This document shows, one piece after another, positions 31,034 to 41,017 of a stretch of DNA of 64,000 nt. Under the pieces are notes generated by a model. The model was not told the DNA's origin. It saw nothing but the letters and a program-made list of their open reading frames with translations, and did no database searches. Position 1 is the stretch's first letter; every line of letters starts with the position of its first letter. A program made the translations under genes and the position numbers. This DNA is from Bedellia somnulentella (taxonomy: Eukaryota > Arthropoda > Insecta > Lepidoptera > Bedelliidae): assembly GCA_963576735.1 (NCBI GenBank), contig OY755191.1:13235608-13299607 (forward strand), given 5' to 3'.

Positions 31034-31636
31034 TTAATGAATAACCTGTTTTACAAGGTGTTTTAATAACAAACCATTTATTAATATCTTGTTCACTCAA
31101 CAGAACATACGTCCTTAAATACCCTGACCCTAATCCTACATATCCCAATTTATATCGTGTATACGCTTTATATATGCATACTTTATTGTTTATGAATTCT
31201 AAATATATCATTATATACGTGCATTTTACACTTTTAATAGAATATAATTATATGTATTCATGTATACATATGTGTATTTATGTAAAGGTTTTCATTAAAT
31301 AGTGTACCTATGCAATTATTATATTTATTTATTTTTATCTTTTATTATCAGTATTTTTCTTTATTTGTTTATTATGTGGTTTTTTTTAAGTAATAGTGCA
31401 AGTTATGTGTGCGGGTATGGCCAGATTATTGATCGACTTTTTTGTATTTCGTTTTTAGTTAACTATTATTTTGTTGTCAATCATTTTATGTATCATGAAA
31501 TGTATGTTTTATGTGTCACTCCAAATGGGTCCTGACTGAAAATCAGTGTTGTGTGTAAAACGCACAAAAAAAAGCTGAGGCAGGACCTATTCACATTTGT
31601 TTCATTTATTTTATTTTATTTTGTATTGTTTTTTAA
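31034..31636. other. AT-rich stretch, no recognised gene
   Basis: Hydrophobic open frames here (for example 31302-31535) are low-complexity and unsupported. Confidence 0.5.
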
Positions 31637-32668
31637 CATACATACATACATACATATTCTCACGCCGTTAGTTCCCATTGGGGTAGGCAGAGACTATCGA
31701 TCGCCACTTTGTACGATCCTGGCAAACCTCTCTGGCTTCGTTTACATCCATCAATCTTTTCATACATGCTCTTTTATTCTTCATACTGCGGACACCTGCC
31801 TTTTTGAGCACATTTTCTATTTGATCCAAATGTGTCCTCCGAGGTCGTCCTCTACTAACATTACCTTCCACATTGGCTCTATATATCTCTTTCACCAATT
31901 TACTGTCATCCATCCTCTCTATGTGCCCAAACCATCTCAACATTCCTTTTTCTATCTTTCTTACAATATCATCTTTTACACCACACCTTTCATGAATCAC
32001 ATCATTCCTCACACGATCACATAACCTTACATTACACACTTTTCTGAGGGATCTCATTTCTACTGCATTCACTCTACTTTCATGCTTCTTCTGCCACACC
32101 CAACATTCACTGCCATACATAAGCGTAGGAACGAGGACAGCATCATGCACAGCCATTCGGGCCTTTTCAGACACCGACTGACTAGACATTAGACTATCCA
32201 GTGCTCCATTTACCGCATTACCCTTTTTCACTCTTCTCTCGATATCTTCATCACATTTTCCATCCCTAGTAAACAAACTTCCCAAATATACAAACTCTTT
32301 CACTTGTTCCACTTTCTTACCATTAATCTCAATCACGCATTCGGTCATATTCACCTCTCTCTCAAAAACCATAGTTTTTGTTTTATCCACATTCACCCTC
32401 ATTCCCTTTTTTTCAAAAGACGCACATACAATATTCATCATCTCTTGCAGCTCTTCTACCGATGATGCAAGTAGCACTTGATCGTCGGCATATAAGAGGC
32501 ATTTAATGATGAATCCACCCATTCTCAATCCATAATCACTTTCACGCAACTCTGTTAAACAGTCATCCATGAACAAATTGAAGAGCCACGGGGAAGCTAC
32601 ACAACCCTGTCGGACACCCCGAGAGATCCCGAACCAGTCAGTATTTTCCCCGTTTACTCTCACACACT
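31637..32668 (-). mobile_element. longest RTE LINE copy in the window
   Basis: 5'-truncated copy with tail (CATA)n at 31637-31658 and the full 3' hairpin (TTCCCATTGGGGTAGGCAG on the plus strand). Flanks TTTTTAA on both sides suggest a target-site duplication of at least 7 bp. This copy is the reference for the other LINE fragments. Confidence 0.9.
31668..32663 (-). CDS. RTE-like LINE reverse transcriptase, 5'-truncated, 331 codons open
   Basis: The visible protein starts inside the reverse-transcriptase palm: GVRQGCVASPWLFNLFMDD (motif B), CLLYADDQVLLASS (catalytic YADD, residues about 57-60), then VNVDKTKTMVF and FVYLGSLFTRDG. The C-terminal region follows with CWVWQKKHE, GMLRWFGHIERMDDSK and DRTKWRSIVSAYPNGN, then a stop 24 bases before the tail. 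The frame has no stop or shift, so the copy is recent. The endonuclease and the first half of the palm are missing, so this copy cannot move itself. The Met at the start is internal. The GHIERM-type C-terminus and tetranucleotide tail fit the RTE group. The clade is inferred. Confidence 0.85.
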   Translation of the reverse strand: MRVNGENTDWFGISRGVRQGCVASPWLFNLFMDDCLTELRESDYGLRMGGFIIKCLLYADDQVLLASSVEELQEMMNIVCASFEKKGMRVNVDKTKTMVFEREVNMTECVIEINGKKVEQVKEFVYLGSLFTRDGKCDEDIERRVKKGNAVNGALDSLMSSQSVSEKARMAVHDAVLVPTLMYGSECWVWQKKHESRVNAVEMRSLRKVCNVRLCDRVRNDVIHERCGVKDDIVRKIEKGMLRWFGHIERMDDSKLVKEIYRANVEGNVSRGRPRRTHLDQIENVLKKAGVRSMKNKRACMKRLMDVNEAREVCQDRTKWRSIVSAYPNGN

Positions 32669-33805
32669 TTTTAAGTCTCTTTTATAATTTTAATATTCAA
32701 GTAAACTGTGTTGTAGTTAATATTTCAAATGTGAATAAACGTCTCTTCTTTCTTTCTTTCTTTTGTATTCAAAAATTGCGTACGTTTATTTACATCTACC
32801 GTCATACCGTTTAGATTCTGAGTGCAGCCGTACCTACCAATCTAGCTGTATTACATATGTTATAAGCAATCTGTATTTAAGGCAATGTATTAAATAATAT
32901 TTATGTACACCTTGCCTAGGCATTCTAAAGAATGCCTAATAAACATTAGGCAATGTGTTAAAAATAAGTGAAAAATATACCTTGCATTTTCGGTCGTAAA
33001 TTTTTCAGTGTCTGATAATAACCAAACACGCGAGGCTTCATTTCACTGCGCTGCACTTCACTCCGTTCCACGAAGCTCCACTTCACCAGCTCCGCAAACT
33101 CCCCATCATCGTTCCGTGTTCTCCGCTGGCTCCGTAGAGCTTCGTTTTACTTTGTTCAGCTTTGCTTTGTCTATTACGCACTTGCATTTATTTTTACCCC
33201 TCTTTCTTACTTCCCATTGTAGCATAGGTATTAAATTTCATAGTTTACCAGTGATTCAACAGGCATTCTATAGAATGCTTAGGAATTCTTTACATTGCCT
33301 AGGAAAAGTATGAAATAGAGTTAAGATGATATATAATTTCATAAATTTCCTACAGGATCAAGGCCCCTACACCTATAGATTGCCTATGTATGGACATTGT
33401 TAGTTATCTTTCTAAGGTTATACATGCGAGAGTTTGTAAGGATGGATGGATCTTTGTTACTCTCTCACGCAAAAAGGGCTGTATGGATTTCAATCAATTT
33501 TGGTGGAAAGATAGAATATAACCTGGATTAACTCATAGGCTATGTTTTATCCTGAAATTCCCACGGGAACCATTATATAACTAAAAATACCTTGTTACCT
33601 TTATTCTAAAGATTACACAAAAAACACCAATTTTCTAATGACTAAAATAAAGTGAGCTACAACGGGCTTATGCTGCAAATAAATGCTCTTCCTCTGGACC
33701 AGTTTACATTAAATTATCATTTCTCGTTCCCGCGCTCTGTTCATTTTTGTAAAGAAAAACGAATCGTTAATCTATGGTAACTACACACGGATGCTAATAA
33801 TAGGA
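32669..33805. other. no gene; scattered TE-like pieces
   Basis: GTGAATAAACGTCTC followed by (TTTC)n at 32733-32763 resembles a LINE 3' end. GAGAGTTTGTAAGGATGG to AAATTCCCACGGGAACC (33428-33573) resembles the interior of lepidopteran Helitrons. The CACTTCAC/GCTCCAC-rich stretch near 33040-33140 is unexplained. Confidence 0.45.
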
Positions 33806-33807
33806 TA

Positions 33808-34020
33808 CACCGATGTGATAAATCAATCCACCGAAATGATAAAACCATCCACCGACATGAGAAGTCCATTCACCGATATGATAAAACTATCCGTTGTTTA
33901 CAATTCAATGCACCGATATGAGAAACAAGCCACCGATCCAAGTTTCTTTATCATATCGGTGGAATTTATCACATCGGTGGGGAAAAAAGCCACCGATTCC
34001 ACCGATATGAGAACACCGAC
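33808..34020. repeat. 21-bp-period minisatellite, locus 2
   Basis: CACCG starts at 33808, 33829, 33850 and 33871 are exactly 21 bases apart. Further copies lie at 33911 and 33931. Two copies are inverted (TTTATCATATCGGTGG near 33948 and TTTATCACATCGGTGG near 33968), then forward copies resume to 34020. Single copies lie near 34169 and 34553. Confidence 0.85.
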
Positions 34021-35625
34021 TTGAGAAAATGCACAATTTTTCGCGGTTTACTGAAAAAATATTATATCTAGGCACTATTCAAAAACAGTTATGAAAACTA
34101 GTATGATAAATGCCTTTGTTAAAAGTAGAAAACTGTAAAATTTCCAGTAATTAAGCAAGATAAAGCAACCACCGATAACTTGAAAAAAATGTCCAGGACC
34201 CAAAAATTTTAATACTTACGTTTATGGCGAGAAAACGCAGCGATCTTGTACACGTCCGACCTGATTGCGCTTACGCACGTCACTAAATCTGAGCAAATTT
34301 GCGGCAGGGGAGGCCATAGGACTGGTTTATACAAGATTGGAGAGACTTAAATTTTACCCACCGATTTGCTACATTATTCCAAGACAAGTATGTTTGTGCC
34401 ACTCAGTAAAAAACATCGCTAGTTATAAAGTAAAATCTATCATTTACTAATAAAATGATTTATACACTATCGATTAGAATAATTTTTAAGCTACATTTAA
34501 CATTATTGGTGGTCTTACAAGCACATTTGTCTGTAAAAAAAGTAGGGGGACAGCACCGATGTGAGAAAAAACTGGGTTTAGGTCTTAATTTCTACCTAAA
34601 GACATAGACTTAGCCAAATAATCCTTTTGCCCCAGTCAGGTAACTACCTACCCTATACGTTGATAAATAATTGAAAACGGTATTCTCTTTTTGAAATATG
34701 AATTTCAACGAGGACAAAAAAAATCATCACTTGGGAAATTCACCCAAATACAAAGTTAAAACAAGACTATCCCAATTAATTATTTAACAGAAACATTGTA
34801 GTAATAATAATATTCTAGATAAATAGAACACCCATCGCGAATATTATCATTTCTCTGTTTCCAAAATAGTTACGTTAGTTAATACGGCTATAATTTTATT
34901 TCTTTTATATCTTGGAATTAGTGTGTACGAGTATGACATTGTCTTTTTATTATTATTATTTTTCTGTGTGTTTGTATTTACTTATTTTTGTGATGTGTCT
35001 TCCTTTGTACGTGTGTAGCAGCGAATAAATGTTTTTCTTTTTCTTCTTCTTCTTCTTCAAAATCGATTAGAATTAGAATCGAATACAACTTACTGTACAG
35101 ATACAACACAATCTGCTTAAAATACAGAAATATGGCAATAGCTACCGTACCATGAAGCTGATTGACAAGTGAAAATATCGTTCAGTTTAATGTTCATTGC
35201 GTGTTTTAATAGACAAGCCATCTAAATATAATCTAGTGATAGCTTTGTAACTAAAAGCGGCAATGTATTATAAATTATGCAATACACACTCGGTTAAATG
35301 TTTTTTAGTGTATAACCACAATGAACATGAAATAATTGATTTTGCAATAAAAACAAACCACATGATTTAATAATAAAGTGACCTACCAATGAAAGGAAAT
35401 CTTTCCATTAATTTGTCCCGCTTTATTTGGATATTTTTTGCAACTCAATACGGCACGATGAGGCATTTTTTATATTTGGCTTGACATCCGTCACCGAGAA
35501 CAGTTCGAGCGCGGACTCAATCAAATGGCGCTAAACTAAGATGATTTCACTCAGTTTTTACACGCGAAGTACATGCACTTGCGTCATTTATTCAAATATA
35601 TTATTTTTAATTTATTTATTTATTA
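34021..35625. other. no recognised gene
   Basis: Near 35020-35060, GCGAATAAATGTTTTTC and a (TTC)n run look like a LINE 3' end. Nothing else is identified. Confidence 0.45.
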
Positions 35626-35990
35626 GCAACCGTGATAGCCCAGTGGGTAGAACACTCGGTTATCGTGCAAACGACTAGTGTTCAAATCCTGGGTCGGGCC
35701 TACACCAATTTGTCTTTTCTAAAGACATATGTGTGGTTAATTTATCATGGTTGTTAACGGTGAGGGAAAACATCGTGAGGAAACCCACATGGCTGAGTTG
35801 TACTTAGTCATGTGACAGTGTATTCGTACACAACGGCGATAGGCCTGCCCCCTATCACGTGAGTACACTGTCCATGCAAAACGTGGGTACTCTGAACACC
35901 AGGTGACAAAGTCACGTGATGTTCAGAAGTATTAGTACCTCTGCCAACCCCTTCGGGGATATTCGGCGTGAACGTTCATGTTTATGTTTA
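35626..35990 (+). mobile_element. full-length SINE-A copy
   Basis: GCAACCGTGATAGCCCAGTG to GGCGTGAACGTTCATG and a (TTTATG)n-like tail. The sequence is close to the 27264 copy. Confidence 0.92.
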
Positions 35991-36084
35991 TTTATGTTTT
36001 TAATTAATTTAAAATTTTAAAGAAATCTGAATTAATTTAAAAGAAATTATTTTCAAAACTTATGTAGTAAATTTATTACTTAAC

Positions 36085-36315
36085 TAAGGTAAAGTTCAAT
36101 TAAAACAACTATTAATTTTTGGATATTTAACGTGTTATTAAATGTTTTTTAACGTCCGACGTTTTAAAAAAAACTGTTATCATGGTCACGGGAAGACTGA
36201 GCTGTTATTTGTCACTTTACAGTACTTTAAAATTATTAATACTCACTACCTTCACAAAATTTGAAATTACATTTGTTGTTTTAATTGTAATGTGCAATTG
36301 CGAAAGTCTTAAAAA
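36085..36315. repeat. Penelope-like element non-coding end
   Basis: AACGTCCGACGTTTT, then TATCATGGTCACGGGAAGAC and TTATTTGTCACTTTACAG, match 21590-21730. Its right end (AATGTGCAATTGCGAAAGTC) is the reverse complement of a piece near 21530. Terminal repeats in both orientations are known for Penelope-like elements. Confidence 0.65.
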
Positions 36316-36376
36316 AATACTAACTAAGGTATAGCTGTGAATGTTAAGTTTAGAATAACTTTGATATTTTTTTCCC

Positions 36377-36634
36377 TGTAGCTGTGTAGTGTCGGCTTAG
36401 AATAGCACTACCCCATTTCTTCCGGTGGGTGTAAGTAAGAGGCGACTAACGGTATGGGGGCTTATTAAGGGATTTTTGGGCGATGCGGTTGGAGACCCAG
36501 CACCAACAACCTTTATTCTACCATCTTTTCCCCACTCAACTTCCAAAAGTGGCTGAGAAATTTCTAATTTCTCAGCTCTGGCTACCCCATTTAGGGATTT
36601 ATAGCCGTGAGTATATGTATGTATGTATGTATGT
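36377..36634 (+). mobile_element. full SINE-B copy
   Basis: GCTGTGTAGTGTCGGC to (TATG)n. The target-site duplication ATTTTTTTCCC lies at 36366-36376 and 36635-36645. Confidence 0.93.
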
Positions 36635-36645
36635 ATTTTTTTCCC

Positions 36646-36760
36646 CTTAGGTGTTGTATGAGGCGACAAAGATTTTCGGGCTTTTAAATCATTGTTGGGC
36701 GATGCGGCTTGGGACCTTCACCATCCGTTATTTGCCTTAAAATCTTTTCCCTATTAAAAA
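36646..36760 (+). repeat. SINE-B relic
   Basis: TGAGGCGACAAAGATTTTCG, then GGCGATGCGGCTTGGGACC and CTTTTCCCTATT. Both ends are lost. Confidence 0.65.
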
Positions 36761-37012
36761 AAATGTTTCCTTCTAAAATTATGCTCTGTCTATTCAGGTC
36801 ATAGCTATACAGGTGATTAAAAAAACCTGTTTTTACAACATTGTAAACAGACATCTCATAAAATTGCATTCAATTTTGCAACACGAATTTATTAACGCCT
36901 GTCTATATATGTAGTAACAAGCTTATTTTTAAATTGGAATTCTGATAATACCGAATGAAAATGGGAACAAAATGTATTCGCAATAAATGTTGTTTACTAA
37001 ATAGACTCTTAA

Positions 37013-37986
37013 CCCTAGAAAGATAATCTGCGCCTCTGAGGCGCACGCTAAACCTAAATATCGTCGTCTCTTTTCAACGGTCACGTGCCCGAACCTACGA
37101 GTATTCTTTCTTGTAATCTCATACGCCACCGAGTTGGACAGCGGGACGGAAGTGCGGAGTCGGTAATTACTTTAGTTTCGCTTTTTTTAGAGGCCGATGC
37201 GCTCGCGAAGCGCAAGATTATCTTTTGTGTAACTTTTAACACTTTATGTGATGTACGATTTATTGTTTATTTTGTAACTTTATGTTGTTTTTACTTATAT
37301 ATTATAAGTCAGTCAAGAACGAGAAGCCCTTGAACCGTAGGCAATATATGAAAATGTTGAGTAGTCAACTCACAGAACCCTGGATGAGAAGTCGATTGGG
37401 CAAACCGACCCTGAAACGTTCAGCCCGGACCGCTATACAGAGTGCATTGCCAATTTCTACTGAAGAAGTTCCTGAGGATGTCCAAAATGAACCAGTGCCC
37501 AAGAAAAGGCGATATTGTGACATATGCACCTCGACAAAAAAGCGGATGTCAAAAATGACTTGCGCTGAGTGCAAGAAGTGTGTCTGTGGAGAGCACAAAA
37601 AAGATATCTACATATACTGCATATAATGTGGTAAATATTGTGCCAAAATCTTTTATTTTTATAAGTAATTATGTTCCTATAAAAAAACAAAAGTTTTGTG
37701 ATTGTTATAAACGATTAAAAATAATTATAGCGTACTTAAAAAGAAGTCTGATTTTTTTTGTTAATTTTCTAAGAGGTTCAGAGTTTTTAGTATTTTTTCT
37801 AGAATAATATAAAAAAAAAAAAAAAAAATGCCTTTTATTTCTTTAATAAAGTATGGAAGTGACGATTAAAAGAAATAATTATAATAAGCAAATCATTTAC
37901 GACCACTAGGGGGGTCACTATATCGTGCGCTCCAGAGGCGTAAGATTATCTTTCCCGCACATCAAAATATGATTATCTTTCTAGGG
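37013..37986. mobile_element. piggyBac-like element, internally deleted
   Basis: 974 bp between TTAA duplications (37009-37012 and 37987-37990). The terminal repeats begin CCCTAGAAAGATAATC on both ends. The right end repeats AAAGATAATC internally, after GATGTGCGG. Subterminal CGCCTCTGAGGCGCAC (left) and GTGCGCTCCAGAGGCG (right) are inverted to each other. This end layout is that of the piggyBac group. Only the transposase C-terminus remains. Confidence 0.92.
37282..37626 (+). pseudogene. piggyBac-like transposase, C-terminal remnant
   Basis: The recognisable part starts near KNEKPLNRRQYMKMLSSQLT, continues WMRSRLGKPTLKRSARTA, then a linker, and ends with the cysteine-rich DNA-binding domain KKRRYCDICTSTKKRMSK to CAECKKCVCGEHKKD. 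The CxxC, CxxC and CxEH zinc ligands are present. One late Cys appears replaced (DIYIYC instead of a CxxC pair). The DDE catalytic core is gone, so the element depends on an intact relative. The cysteine-rich domain normally binds the terminal repeats. The first residues of the open frame lie upstream of the homology and are not real protein. Confidence 0.85.
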
Positions 37987-38116
37987 TTAACGAAAATATT
38001 TTTTTGTTTTATTTCGCCAATATTTAGTTGGGTTAAGCCATTAAAAATAACAAATAAAAAAACGTTCAATACAAATCTTTTTCCGGGCTGCACCAAATAT
38101 TGTTATATTTTCTGTT

Positions 38117-38221
38117 GCAGTTCTGGTTAAAACCTTTGGTCAGAGCTAAACATGCAACTGGTAAATGTATTTTATTTGGCAGTGAATTTATGGAAGAGAT
38201 ATATTCAGCCAAAGCCGATTA
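38117..38221 (+). other. possible exon-like segment
   Basis: After a good acceptor (TATTTTCTGTTGCAG) an open stretch FWLKPLVRAKHATGKCILFG runs to a TAA at about 38219-38221, 33 codons. It lies outside the piggyBac ends. I recognise no family, and no partner exon is visible. It may be coincidence. Confidence 0.2.
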
Positions 38222-38456
38222 AGACCACAGGAGGGAAAGCAAAACGAATAAAAAACGTGCAAAAAAAGGGAGACATCTGAAGTAAAGATATAAATAGCCT
38301 GTATGAAAAAAAAAATAGACAGGAAGTTCGTATGATTTTATTTTATTTTATTATATATTTATGGTTTGCGACGAAGCTGTCGATAGTTTTTGTCTACAAT
38401 CACAGGAAGTAGCTTTCATTGTAATTAAATGATATATTTTCATTGGATAATTGTAT

Positions 38457-38706
38457 GATGCCGTGTAGTGCCGGCTTAGAATGTCGCTACCCCTTTCTAC
38501 CCACGGGTGTCGTAAGAGGCGACTAAGGGTATTTGGGCTTTTTATTGGATTTTTGGGCGATGCGGTTGGAGACCCATCACCAAAAACCTTTATATTACCG
38601 CCTTTTTCCCACTCAATTTCCAAAAGTGGCTGAGGAATTTATAATTCCTTGGTTCTGGCTACCAATTCTAGGGAATTATAGCCGTGAGTATATGTATGTA
38701 TGTATG
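38457..38706 (+). mobile_element. SINE-B copy, GTGCCGGC subfamily
   Basis: CCGTGTAGTGCCGGC to (TATG)n. The target-site duplication TAATTGTAT lies at 38448-38456 and 38707-38715. Confidence 0.92.
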
Positions 38707-38717
38707 TAATTGTATAT

Positions 38718-38880
38718 GGTGGTGTAGTGTTGGCTTAAAATAGAATTACCCAATTTCTTCCCGCTCGTTGACTAGGAATTTGTGTCTTTTTAAGTGCTTG
38801 TTGGGTGATGCGTCTCTAGTCCTATTACCGACCACCGTTTATTTAACATTCTCATTCCAACTCAACTTTAATTTTAATTA
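38718..38880 (+). repeat. degenerate SINE-B copy
   Basis: GGTGTAGTGTTGGCTTAAAA, then TTGTTGGGTGATGCGTCTC, then CCAACTCAACTTT. No 3' hairpin remains. Confidence 0.65.
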
Positions 38881-38889
38881 AAAATTTTA

Positions 38890-39117
38890 TGTAATGTTAG
38901 TAGAGGACGGCCTCGAAAGACACACTTGGACCAAATTGAAAGTATGCTCAAAAAGGCAGGCGTCCGAAGTATGAAGAATAAAAGAGCATGTATGAAAAGA
39001 TTGATGGATGTAGACGAAGCAAGAGAGGTTTGCCAGGATCGTACGAAGTGGCGATCGATAGTCTCTGCCTATCCCAATGCGAATTAACGGCTTGAGTATT
39101 ATGTATGTATGTAAAAT
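38890..39117 (+). mobile_element. 5'-truncated RTE LINE copy
   Basis: Encodes NVSRGRPRKTHLDQIESMLK to SIVSAYPNAN with an intact frame, then CGGCTTGAGTATTATGTATG. AAAATTTT occurs on both sides. Confidence 0.85.
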
Positions 39118-39631
39118 TTTTAGGCCTTAGTTACCATATTTTGTATTTATAGCTGGGAGTATATGTATGGATATGGATAGATACTAGATTTCCACAAAAC
39201 TTTACTCATTATGCTCATGTTTTGATTAAAATGTCACTTTCACCTGTCACTCTCAGTCAAAGCTTGAAGAGTCATGCAATATATTAAGTTACCCTAACGA
39301 AGCTAGTGTGAATCATGTTAAAGCTGTGACTAAGTGCTATGATTTAGCCTTTAATCAAGCTAAACTCAGGTGTGGCTCGGAATTTCACAAGCATACGAAC
39401 GTTTGGTCTAATTCAACAGCGTTTGTTCAATACTTAATTTACATTCATACTAATATGCACATGGCTATGTCTCCAAATAAGGGGAAACGGAAATTCTTCA
39501 ACAACTTTTGGATGGGTCTCCATCAACAACGCCTAACAATCATCTAAAGATCCTTTGAACATCTCTTACACTCTTTTTCACCCGCGCCGCGTTTATTGTA
39601 TTTTAAGCTTTTATTAATAAAGTGAACCCGG
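39118..39631. other. no recognised gene
   Basis: A 79-codon plus-strand frame (39308-39547) has no family match that I recognise. Confidence 0.4.
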
Positions 39632-39861
39632 TTTGCTGTGTAGAGTCGGCTTAGAATAGCACTACCCCTTTTCTTCCGGTGGGTCTACGTAAGAGGCGAC
39701 TAACGGTATTGGGGCTTTTTAAGGGATTTTTGGGCGATGCGGTTGGAGACCCATCACCAAACCTTTATTTTACCATCTTCAACTTCCAAAAGTGGCTGAG
39801 GAATTTGTTAGCTCTGGCTGCCCCTTCTAGGGATTTATACCCGTGAGTATATGTATGTATA
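39632..39861 (+). mobile_element. SINE-B copy
   Basis: TTTGCTGTGTAGAGTCGGC to TATG tail. The target-site duplication TGAACCCGG lies at 39623-39631 and 39862-39870. Confidence 0.92.
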
Positions 39862-39989
39862 TGAACCCGGCTATAAATCAATTGCCAGCCCTTCGAGGAT
39901 ATAAGTGATCGTAGGAGTTTGAGTCATTTTATTTGAGAAATAATTATAATTAAATATCCCTCTTTCTATCTTTTTTACAATATTTACTA

Positions 39990-40240
39990 TTTATATGTGC
40001 CAATGTGGATGGGATTGTTAGTAGAGGACGGCCTCGTTAAACGTTTCTTGACCAGATAGAAAACGTTCTTATAAAGGCGGAGGTCCGAAGTGAGAAGAAT
40101 AAAAGAGCATGTATGAGAAGAATAATTAATGTAAGTGAAGCAAGAGAGGTTTGTCAAGATCGTACTAAGTGGCGATCGATAGTCTCTGCCTACCCCAATG
40201 GGAATAATGGGCGTGAGTATAGGTAAGTAAGTATTTATAT
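39990..40240 (+). mobile_element. RTE LINE 3' end, TAAG-tail subfamily
   Basis: ANVDGIVSRGRPR to SIVSAYPNGNNG, with frame damage, then GGGCGTGAGTATAGGTAAG and a (TAAG)n tail. About 95 AT-rich bases follow before the host LINE resumes at 40337. Confidence 0.8.
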
Positions 40241-41017
40241 TAAGCATAACACAAGCTGCTCAGTTTATAAATACTTTCTGCAAAAACTGTAAGTTTTATA
40301 AAACATGTTTTTCAATATAACTTCAGTATATCGATCCTCTTCCACACCGCATCTTTCACGAATCACGCTATTTTTCACTCGATAGCATAATCTAACATCA
40401 AAAACTTTTCTGAGAGACCTCATTTCTACTGCATTTACTCTAATTTCATTCTTCTTCTGCCACACCCAACATTTGCTGCCATACATAAACGTAGGAACAA
40501 GAACAGCATCATGCACAGCCATTCCAGCCTTTTCAGACACCGATTGACTAGTCATTAGACCATTTATTGCTCCATTTACCGGGGGGTATCCATTACTCGC
40601 GTCCGTAGGAATCACCTTTCACAACCCTACACGTGCTCCCTGGGTGGTGCCAAAGAGTAATCAACGTCGAGTATCGGGCGACGGTTAACTAACCTGATAG
40701 AGCTGGCCTTCCCAGTCAGCTAACGTGACAGATAGGAAATGATCTTCAGAACTCGTAACCAATTGTCACACCAGTGGCAGGAGGCCGAGAGTTTTGGCTT
40801 TATTGTCTAAACTACGAGGATGCAAAACCTCTATAAAACAATGACCCCAATCCTAAGGTGTGGACCGTGCCAAAAGGATGAATGGCTGAGGGCAATCAGT
40901 CGCTAGCGCCAACTTCGATGGACCAGGCAATCATCGTTGTATAAGTGCCTTCTCATAGGAAAGGGCGTCACCCTATGAGCGACTCTTTACATCAACCCGA
41001 CTCGTGGGAACGAAAAC

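Noticed and set aside
31551..32024. Plus-strand frame of 157 codons
   Set aside because: Antisense to the RTE LINE coding region. The same antisense text (for example PLYVPKPSQHSFFYL) recurs opposite other LINE copies, so it is a shadow.
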